Origin: Myxococcales bacterium
Lineage (GTDB): Bacteria > Myxococcota > Polyangia > Fen-1088
NCBI GenBank assembly: GCA_003153875.1
Contig: PMBY01000136.1
Coordinates: 1-6,368 of the forward strand
Length of the DNA: 6,368 nt
Reading direction: 5' to 3'
Every line of letters starts with the position of its first letter. The first letter of the stretch is position 1. The translations under genes and the position numbers were made by a program. A model generated the notes under the pieces. It had not been told where the DNA came from, ran no database searches, and saw only the letters and a list, made by a program, of their open reading frames with translations. Of the stretch, positions 1 through 5,451 are shown in pieces.

Positions 1-265
1 TCGCCGCATAGTCCTCGATCATTTTTTGCCGGGGTGGCTCGAAAAGGTCGTGCAGCCGGAATTCCGCATCTCGCCCCAGTGCGAACATGAGGGAGCCGGC
101 CACGTCGCGCGCCATACGCTTTGTGCCGATAAGCGACGCCGTCAACAAGCTGCCCACCACCAACACCACGACCAGCGCAAAGGAAATCAGCAACCCTCCG
201 CGAATGCTGACGACCCGGCGGGGAGGACTTTGCTCAGGCCGATCGTTCGCCGTCGACGTGGTCAT
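1..265 (-). CDS. Membrane protein, N-terminal fragment (probable membrane-anchored sensor; cut by window edge)
   Basis: The gene begins with ATG at 265-263 and stays open for 88 codons to the left edge, so only the N-terminus is visible. A basic, proline-containing cytoplasmic segment (residues 1-23, with PPRR and an RGG just before the membrane) precedes one strong hydrophobic helix at about residues 24-46 (LLISFALVVVLVVGSLL...). The visible part after it (DVAGSLMFALGRDAEFRL, then LFEPPRQKM) is predicted to be extracytoplasmic. This pattern is common in sensors with a large periplasmic Cache-like domain, such as membrane adenylate/guanylate cyclases or histidine kinases. That family assignment is inference, because no catalytic domain is in view. 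The ATG overlaps the TGA of the upstream kinase gene as ATGA, so the two are probably co-transcribed and translationally coupled. The first five residues (MTTST) match those of the upstream kinase. The existence of the gene is well supported; its function is not. Confidence 0.75.
   Translation of the reverse strand, partial: MTTSTANDRPEQSPPRRVVSIRGGLLISFALVVVLVVGSLLTASLIGTKRMARDVAGSLMFALGRDAEFRLHDLFEPPRQKMIEDYAA
262..265 (-). other. ATGA stop-start overlap between membrane kinase and downstream membrane protein
   Basis: The kinase's TGA (264-262) shares two bases with the ATG (265-263) of the next gene, giving ATGA on the minus strand. This arrangement is typical of translationally coupled genes in one operon. 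The bases before it (AAAGCGGGGC) give only a weak ribosome binding site, consistent with dependence on upstream translation. Confidence 0.75.
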
Positions 266-2811
266 GCCCCGCTTTGCAAATTGGAGCTGTCCCCAATCGG
301 CAGCCGGATGGTGAACGTGGTGCCTTTGCCTACCTCGCTCTCGAAGGTCAGCGAGCCGTTGTGCTTGGTCATGACAATGGAGCGAGCGATGGACAGGCCC
401 TGGCCGGTGCCCTTGCCCACTTCCTTGGTGGTGAAGAACGGGTCAAAGATCCGCGGGCGGATAGCCTCGGGAATTCCTGCACCCGTGTCGGCAATGTCGA
501 TGCGCACCAGGTCGCCTTCCTGCGAAGTCTTGATGCGAATCGTGCCCTTGCCTCCTCCCTGGCCCACCACATCCCCGATGGCGTGGGCCGCGTTGACGAT
601 GAGATTCAAGAAGACCTGGTTGAGATCGCCCACATGGCACAGCACGGGCGGCAGATCGCCCAGCTCGGTCGCGACGTCAGCCACGTACTTGTACTCGTTC
701 TTGGCCACGGCAAGCGTGGTGCTCAAGGCCTGGTTCAAGTCGGCGCTGGCCTTTTCCCTCTGGTCGGGGTGGGCGAACTCCTTCATTGCCCGCACGATGG
801 TGGTAATGCGGGAAATGCCGTCCTGGCAGCTCTCGAAACTGCCTGGCACGTTTGCCTCGAGGTAAGTGAGGTCGATGTCCTCCTCCATCGCTCGGATCTC
901 GCTGACCAGTGCCTGCTGCCCGCCCGCCGTCGCAAGAGCTTCCACGGCGTGCCGATAGTGACCCACCAGCCGCTGGTAGCCTTCAAAGGCCTCTCTTAGG
1001 AAGTGGACGCCGTCGCCGACGAACTGGGCCGGCGTGTTGATCTCGTGGGCAATGCCCGCGGCGAGCTGGCCGACCGCCTCGAGCTTGTGCGCGTGTCCCA
1101 GCTCGAGCTCCAATTGTTTCTCCTTGGAAATGTCCCTGACCGTCGCATGGAGGAAGGGCTTTCCGCCCTGTTCCATGCGGGTCATAAGCACGGTCGTGGG
1201 AAACTCCTGGCCGTCGATCCGCTTGTGCGTCCATTCAAAATAGGCGGAGCCTTCGCGCATTGCCGTGCCAATCATCTCTAGAGCCCCGTCGCCGGATGCG
1301 TGCCCGTCCGGCTGTTTCTCGGGCGACAGATCGTAGGGCCCGCGCGAAGTGAATTCCGCAACGCTCTTCGCCTTGAACATGGCCAGGGCGGCCGGGTTGC
1401 CGTCGGTAAACCGCCAGGTGGGCGGCTCCAGCGTCATGAGGGCGTCATGGGCGGAGTCGAAGAGACGGCGAAACTTCTCCTCGCTCTCCTGCAAGGCCGC
1501 CTCGGACCGTTTGGCCTCGGTGATGTCCTCGAACGCCGACACAAAGTAGTCGAGCTTGTGGCCAGCCTCGTCTCGGACCGTGGCCACGGCAAGTTTGATC
1601 CAGACGATGTCCCCATCTTTGCGGACATAGCGCTTGCACCTCGAATAGCTGGTCATCTCGCCTGAGCGCATGGCGCGGAGCGAGACCAGGTCAGCCGCAA
1701 GGTCGTCCGGATGCGTGAGGTCATGAAAGCGTAGCGTGAGCAGCTCGTCGGCTGTGTACCCGACCATCGCACAGAGGCGGCGGTTTACTTGAATCAGCTT
1801 CCCGTCGGGGCCGACGATCGCCATGCCAATGGCGGCCTGCTCGAAGGTCGTTTGAAAGCGCCGCTCGCTCTCGCGCAGAAGCGATGTGCTCTGGCTCAAC
1901 TCGTGGTTGGCCGCTACCAACTCGGCCGTGCGCTCGCGCACCATGCGCTCCAGGATCCGGCTCTGCTCTTCCTGTTGCCGGCGATGGGCTTGTGTAACCA
2001 TCTTCGTGGTCAGGTTCCGCAGGTACCACACCAGAAGGTAGACGAGGAGCAGCGCCAGCAGTACGACGATGGCGACGTGGCCCCGGCCGTCCTTCCGGTT
2101 CAGCGCTTCTCGGGCGGCATCATCCTGGCTCGCATCGTCGATGTTGGCGGTCAGGATCGCAGTGCAATCCCGATCGATCTTGGCAAGGTGCTCGCGAGCC
2201 TGCTGTCCCATCTCCGGTCCCGCGGCCGACTCGACCACCCGACCGATGAACGCAGACCAAGCGGCAAGATCGGTGGCGAGCGCCGCTCGCTGCCGGTGCT
2301 CGGCCGTTGTCAGGGCAATTCCCTGCAGGAAGTCTCGCGCTGAAAGCAGCAGCGCAGCCGTCTCCGACTGGAGCCCGTTCGCGAGCTTCGGCCACTGCTG
2401 CGAAGGCGCCAACCATCCCTCAAGCAGCGCGACATAGGTCTTGCGCGCGTCGCGCCGGATGCTGGTCAGAGGCTCGATGTTGTTGCGCTCGACCAAAAGC
2501 CGTCGCGAAAGCTGCTCCCGCTGGTTGTCGAAAGACCGATCGGGCACCGCAAGGCCCACGATGCCAAGCCCGAGGAGAACCGGCAAGACGGCAAGGAGCC
2601 TCCACCCGCGCGCGCGCGGCAGGTTCGGTGCGAGCGGCCCCTCACCCGCTGACGCGGACGTCGGCGGCCTCTCAGCCTGGGGCACTTCGGGGCCACCACA
2701 CCCGCCTCCAATCCCCGCGGCTTCGCCGCGCCCTCGCCCTTCGGGGAGAGGCACGGATCTCGTTTGGCCGGGTTCCACTCCATCATCATGGTTTCCCGTC
2801 GAGGTTGTCAT
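262..2811 (-). CDS. Membrane sensor histidine kinase, TM-periplasmic-TM-PAS-PAS-HisKA-HATPase (849 aa)
   Basis: Predicted inner-membrane histidine autokinase that senses through a periplasmic domain and two cytosolic PAS domains. Order: a low-complexity N-terminus (1-69) overlapping a hairpin repeat; TM1 about 70-90; a mostly helical periplasmic region about 91-245; TM2 about 246-264 (VAIVVLLALLLVYLLVWYL); a charged coiled coil about 270-318 with no obvious HAMP; PAS1 about 313-432, closing with FEDITEAKRSE; PAS2 about 441-563, closing with VRDISKEKQ. The H-box is GIAHEINTP with phospho-acceptor His589. The ATPase shows N-box NLIVNAAHAI (736-745), G1 DTGAGIP (775-781), F-box FDPFFTTK and G2 GKGTGQGLSIA, so it looks active. 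Start: ATG 2811 is preferred because GTGAGG ends 6 bases upstream and the same start context recurs at the next gene. A GTG at 2823 would add four residues, and the true start could lie further inside, for example GTG 2754. It starts 8 bases after the upstream kinase's stop, and its own TGA overlaps the next ATG. No attached receiver domain is present, so it must phosphorylate a separate one. The ligand is unknown. Confidence 0.93.
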   Translation of the reverse strand: MTTSTGNHDDGVEPGQTRSVPLPEGRGRGEAAGIGGGCGGPEVPQAERPPTSASAGEGPLAPNLPRARGWRLLAVLPVLLGLGIVGLAVPDRSFDNQREQLSRRLLVERNNIEPLTSIRRDARKTYVALLEGWLAPSQQWPKLANGLQSETAALLLSARDFLQGIALTTAEHRQRAALATDLAAWSAFIGRVVESAAGPEMGQQAREHLAKIDRDCTAILTANIDDASQDDAAREALNRKDGRGHVAIVVLLALLLVYLLVWYLRNLTTKMVTQAHRRQQEEQSRILERMVRERTAELVAANHELSQSTSLLRESERRFQTTFEQAAIGMAIVGPDGKLIQVNRRLCAMVGYTADELLTLRFHDLTHPDDLAADLVSLRAMRSGEMTSYSRCKRYVRKDGDIVWIKLAVATVRDEAGHKLDYFVSAFEDITEAKRSEAALQESEEKFRRLFDSAHDALMTLEPPTWRFTDGNPAALAMFKAKSVAEFTSRGPYDLSPEKQPDGHASGDGALEMIGTAMREGSAYFEWTHKRIDGQEFPTTVLMTRMEQGGKPFLHATVRDISKEKQLELELGHAHKLEAVGQLAAGIAHEINTPAQFVGDGVHFLREAFEGYQRLVGHYRHAVEALATAGGQQALVSEIRAMEEDIDLTYLEANVPGSFESCQDGISRITTIVRAMKEFAHPDQREKASADLNQALSTTLAVAKNEYKYVADVATELGDLPPVLCHVGDLNQVFLNLIVNAAHAIGDVVGQGGGKGTIRIKTSQEGDLVRIDIADTGAGIPEAIRPRIFDPFFTTKEVGKGTGQGLSIARSIVMTKHNGSLTFESEVGKGTTFTIRLPIGDSSNLQSGA
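283..1104 (-). repeat. Paralogous HisKA-HATPase module, copy 2 (in the membrane kinase)
   Basis: This segment encodes residues 570-843 of the membrane kinase, from ELGHAHKLEAVGQL to IRLPIGDSS. It aligns without gaps to 274 residues of the soluble kinase, with about 51 differences counted by eye (about 81% identity). Most differences are conservative or in surface-like positions, and all catalytic boxes are intact in both. DNA similarity is also strong, with shared tracts such as GGCAGCCGGATGGTGAACGT on the plus strand. It is a diverged tandem duplication, not a recent exact copy. Confidence 0.9.
2716..2751. repeat. Two back-to-back GC-rich hairpins inside kinase coding sequence (interspersed palindromic repeat type)
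   Basis: On the plus strand, 2716-2730 forms CGCGGC-TTC-GCCGCG, a perfect 6-bp stem. Positions 2732-2751 form CCTC-g-CCC-TTCG-GGG-a-GAGG, a stem of 4 plus 3 pairs with one mismatch around a TTCG loop. On the minus strand the second reads CCTCTCCCCGAAGGGCGAGG, the style of a repeat often seen between genes in GC-rich Pseudomonadota. Here it is translated in frame as VPLPEGRGRGEAAGI, upstream of the first membrane helix of the kinase. Its membership of a genome-wide repeat family is inference from its form; other copies cannot be seen in this window. Confidence 0.6.
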
Positions 2812-2823
2812 GCCCCGCCTCAC
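2812..2823 (-). promoter_or_regulatory. Stop/ribosome-binding-site/start junction between the two kinase genes
   Basis: Minus-strand GTGAGG (2823-2818) contains the TGA stop of the upstream kinase (2822-2820) and can act as a Shine-Dalgarno 6 bases before ATG 2811. The stop codon embedded in the ribosome binding site implies that a terminating ribosome can re-initiate, so the two kinases are probably produced in a coupled ratio. The following GCGGGGCATGAC is repeated at the next gene junction (271-260). Confidence 0.55.
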
Positions 2824-5228
2824 GCACCGGGGCTGTCACCGGTGGGCAGCCGGATGGTGAACGTCGTCCCTTTGCCGACTTCGCTTTCGAAGGTCAGCGA
2901 GCCGCGATGCTTGGTGGCGACGATGGAACGCGCGATTGCCAGGCCCTGGCCACTGCCCTTGCCCACACTTTTGGTGGTGAAGAAGGGTTCGAAGATGCGA
3001 TGGCGGATTACCTCCGGAATTCCTGACCCGTTGTCCGCAATATCGACGCGCACCATGTCGCCTTCGCTGCAAGTTCTGATGCGAATCTTGCCCTTGCTCC
3101 CTCCCTTGCCCACCACGTCGCCAATGGCGTGGGCCGCGTTGACGATGAGGTTCAAGAAGACCTGGTTCAGGTCGCCCACGTGGCAGACGACCGACGGCAG
3201 GTCGCCGAACTCGGTGGTGACCTCAGCCACATATTTGTACTCGTTCTTGGCGATGGCCAGCGTGGTTTGCAAAGCCTTGTTCAGGTCCGCGGGGGCCATT
3301 TCCTTTTGGTCGGGGTGGGCGAACTCCTTCATGGCCCGTACGATGGTCGAGATGCGAGAGACGCCGTCCAGGCAGCTCTCGAAGCTGCCCGGCACATTCG
3401 CTTCCAGGTAGGAAAGATCGACGTCCTCCTCGGTCGCGTGGATCTCGCTGACCAGCGCGTCCTGCCGGCCGGCCTTCTCGAGGACTTCCACGGCGCGCCG
3501 GTACTGGCCCACCAGCCGCCGGTAGCCTTCGAAGGCTTCCTTCAAGAAGTGGACGCCATCACCCACGTACTGGGTCGGCGTGTTGATCTCATGGGCGATG
3601 CCCGATGCCAGCTGACCCACCGCTTCCAGCTTGCGCGCGTGTCCCAGCTCGGTTGCCAGCCGCGTGTGGTCGGTGATGTCGCGGATCACTCCCACCAGAA
3701 ACCGTTTGCCGGTCGGATCGATATAGCGGGTCTTGCGCGTGACGATGGTGCGCACCTCTCGAGTGGACAGGTTGCTGAGAGACTCCTCGTTCACGTTCTC
3801 CTCGCCGGTTTCCAGGACCTTGGCATCCATTTCCCGGAAGACCGCGACCTGTTCCTCGGGGAACATATCGTCGCCATCTTGACCAAGCAGGACCTCTCTC
3901 GCACGACCGACCATGGCGCACAGTGCACTGTTGACGAGCACGAAACGCCGCGCTTCATCCTTGACGAAAATCGGGTCCGCGATTGCGTTGATGACGCTGT
4001 CGAGAAAGGCTCTCGCCGATCGCAATTCGTCCTCAGCCTGCTTGCGCTCGGTGATGTCGCGGACGATCCCCACCGCGCACGGTTGGCCATCGATCTCTGC
4101 GGGGGCCAGCGAGAGCTCGACGGGAAACTCCTCGCCAGTCTTTCTGATCGCCGTCAACTCGATGGTCCTGTGCAGGGCGGCCGTCTCAGCGCTGGCCGTG
4201 AACAGCGGGAACGCGTTGCCATGGATTTCGTCGAGCCGGCTCGGCGCAATGAGCGCGTGCAGGTCGCGTCCGATGACCTCGTCGCAGGTGTATCCGAAGA
4301 TGCGTTCAGCGGCCTGGTTCCAGTGCCAAATCGCACCGTCCTGGCCGATGCCGATGATGGCGTCGCTCGCTGCAGCGCTGATGACCTCCAGGTACTTGTT
4401 GATGCGCTGCTGGTCGATCATGGCCTCGTGCAGGCGGATCTGCATGCGCACCCGCGTGCGCACCTCATCCATGTCGAAGGGCTTCTTGATGTAGTCGACC
4501 GCGCCAGCAGCAAGCCCCGCCTTGACGTCACTTTCATCCACTCTGGAACTGACCAGCACAACCGGCACGTGAGCCGTGCGTGGGTGGTGTTTGAGCCGGC
4601 GACACAGCGCAAGGCCGTTCATGCCGGGCATTTCCACGTCCAGGAAGATCATGCAGGGCAGGCTTTTCTCCAGCAGAGCAGCCGCCTGCGCCGCGTCCTG
4701 GGCGGTGAGCACATCCAGGCTGTCTCGGGACAGAATCTCGCCCAGGATGCGCAGGAACTGGATGTCGTCATCGACGAGGAGAACGGTGTGGCGCGAGTGA
4801 CGGGCATACAAGGCGGCGCGGGCAATGAGATCCGTATGCATCCGGCTCAGACGCAAGTGAGTCTTGATCCGTTCTAGTACCTCCTGCTCCTGGAACGGCT
4901 TGCAGACATAATCGACGCCGCCAGCGCGAAATGCCTCGACCTTGTCGTCGACGCCCTCAAGCGCGCTGATGAAGATGACCGGAACATCGCGCAGGCGCGG
5001 GTCCTGCTTGAACTGTCGGCAGATCTCCAGGCCGGACATCTCCGGCATGAGCACGTCCAGCAGGACGAGATCAGGAGGATCCGCCGCGGCTGCCTCGATG
5101 GCGAGTTTGCCGCTAGTAACCGGTCGCGCGACCAGACCACCGCGGGTCAGAATTGCGCTCAAGAGTCGCAGACTCTCGGGCGCATCGTCCACGATGAGGA
5201 CGCTGCTGCCTTCTACATCATTGGTCAC
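2820..5228 (-). CDS. Soluble hybrid histidine kinase, REC-REC-PAS-PAS-HisKA-HATPase (802 aa)
   Basis: Predicted cytosolic histidine kinase with two receiver domains at its N-terminus; no membrane segment is visible. Numbering is from GTG 5228. REC1 about 9-125: acidic pair in VLIVDDAPE, acceptor Asp58 in LLDVLMP, Ser88, Lys110 in YVCKPF. REC2 about 148-265: VLLVDDD, acceptor Asp197 in FLDVEMPGMNG, Ser227/228, Lys249 in IKKPF. Both receivers keep every key residue. PAS1 is about 278-396, ending VRDITERKQAEDEL; PAS2 about 405-518, ending VIRDITDHTRL. The H-box GIAHEINTP carries His546. The ATPase domain has NLIVNAAHAI (693-702), DNGSGIP, FEPFFTTK and GKGSGQGLAIA, all consistent with activity. 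Start: GTG 5228 has a strong Shine-Dalgarno, GAGGTGA, 8 bases upstream. GTG 5240 is in frame but lies within that site and would add MRDS. It is first in the minus-strand cluster and divergent from the REC-HDOD gene. The core is about 81% identical to that of the next kinase. The receivers may control the kinase or relay phosphate; which applies cannot be read from sequence. Confidence 0.94.
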   Translation of the reverse strand: MTNDVEGSSVLIVDDAPESLRLLSAILTRGGLVARPVTSGKLAIEAAAADPPDLVLLDVLMPEMSGLEICRQFKQDPRLRDVPVIFISALEGVDDKVEAFRAGGVDYVCKPFQEQEVLERIKTHLRLSRMHTDLIARAALYARHSRHTVLLVDDDIQFLRILGEILSRDSLDVLTAQDAAQAAALLEKSLPCMIFLDVEMPGMNGLALCRRLKHHPRTAHVPVVLVSSRVDESDVKAGLAAGAVDYIKKPFDMDEVRTRVRMQIRLHEAMIDQQRINKYLEVISAAASDAIIGIGQDGAIWHWNQAAERIFGYTCDEVIGRDLHALIAPSRLDEIHGNAFPLFTASAETAALHRTIELTAIRKTGEEFPVELSLAPAEIDGQPCAVGIVRDITERKQAEDELRSARAFLDSVINAIADPIFVKDEARRFVLVNSALCAMVGRAREVLLGQDGDDMFPEEQVAVFREMDAKVLETGEENVNEESLSNLSTREVRTIVTRKTRYIDPTGKRFLVGVIRDITDHTRLATELGHARKLEAVGQLASGIAHEINTPTQYVGDGVHFLKEAFEGYRRLVGQYRRAVEVLEKAGRQDALVSEIHATEEDVDLSYLEANVPGSFESCLDGVSRISTIVRAMKEFAHPDQKEMAPADLNKALQTTLAIAKNEYKYVAEVTTEFGDLPSVVCHVGDLNQVFLNLIVNAAHAIGDVVGKGGSKGKIRIRTCSEGDMVRVDIADNGSGIPEVIRHRIFEPFFTTKSVGKGSGQGLAIARSIVATKHRGSLTFESEVGKGTTFTIRLPTGDSPGA
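2829..3650 (-). repeat. Paralogous HisKA-HATPase module, copy 1 (in the soluble kinase)
   Basis: This encodes the last part of the soluble kinase, from ELGHARKLEAVGQL to IRLPTGDSP, and is the partner of the module at 283-1104. Both are 822 bases with no indel. The homology ends sharply at the N-terminal side: immediately before ELGHA the two proteins read HTRLAT and KQLELE and then diverge into unrelated PAS domains. Confidence 0.9.
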
Positions 5229-5451
5229 GCTGTCCCTCACCTCTTCTGTTTCGGCAGCGAGAGGAGAAAAGTGGAGTCACCGCCGCCGACACGCGTTACA
5301 ACCGTCGATGGGTCCGGCGCGCCAGTGGGCGACCGCAGGTCAAGCCTGGGGCGGTTCTGCCGATGCATCTCGTGTGACTGAACGCCGAGGGGGGACTCAG
5401 GCCAAATAGGCGAACCGTCGGACCATTGACCGTGAGGGGCTAAGGCATGAC
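5229..5451. promoter_or_regulatory. Divergent intergenic region between kinase cluster and REC-HDOD gene
   Basis: This is the only real gap between genes and must hold the promoters for both directions unless the transcripts start elsewhere. I found no convincing sigma70 -35/-10 pair and no clear sigma54 (TGGC...TTGC) element on either strand. On the minus strand a TTGACC occurs at about 5331-5336, but no matching -10 box follows at 16-18 bases. An 8-base direct repeat AACCGTCG (5300-5307 and 5413-5420) is the only internal repetition noted. No RNA gene or terminator hairpin was recognised. The assignment as a bidirectional regulatory region rests on gene orientation, not on a seen promoter. 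Confidence 0.5.
5235..5243 (-). promoter_or_regulatory. Ribosome binding site that sets the start of the REC-REC kinase
   Basis: On the minus strand the sequence GAGGTGAGG is a near-perfect anti-Shine-Dalgarno match. Counting from GAGGTGA, it sits 8 bases before GTG 5228. The alternative in-frame GTG at 5240 lies inside this motif and has only the weak AGAAGAG immediately upstream. This decides for the shorter protein beginning MTNDVEG. Confidence 0.6.

Noticed and set aside
26..865. Plus-strand frames at 26-865 and 2764-3411 that resemble each other
   Set aside because: Their similarity only mirrors the duplicated kinase cores on the opposite strand. They are not independent evidence of coding.
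2716..2751. Hairpins as a rho-independent terminator
   Set aside because: No T-run follows on either strand, and the hairpins lie inside an open kinase frame with coupled genes on both sides.
3129..4877. 582-codon open frame on the plus strand opposite the soluble kinase
   Set aside because: It is antisense to a kinase with complete, motif-rich REC, PAS and HATPase domains. The translation has no recognisable motif, and long antisense frames are common in GC-rich genes.
5318..5336. Minus-strand TTGACC (5336-5331) as a -35 box
   Set aside because: No acceptable -10 hexamer lies 16-18 bases downstream; the nearest AT-richer bases (TTGTAA) are too far away.
4942..5409. 155-codon plus-strand frame reaching into the divergent gap
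   Set aside because: It mostly lies antisense to the REC1 coding region, is rich in Ser and Arg as shadow frames are, and has no motif.
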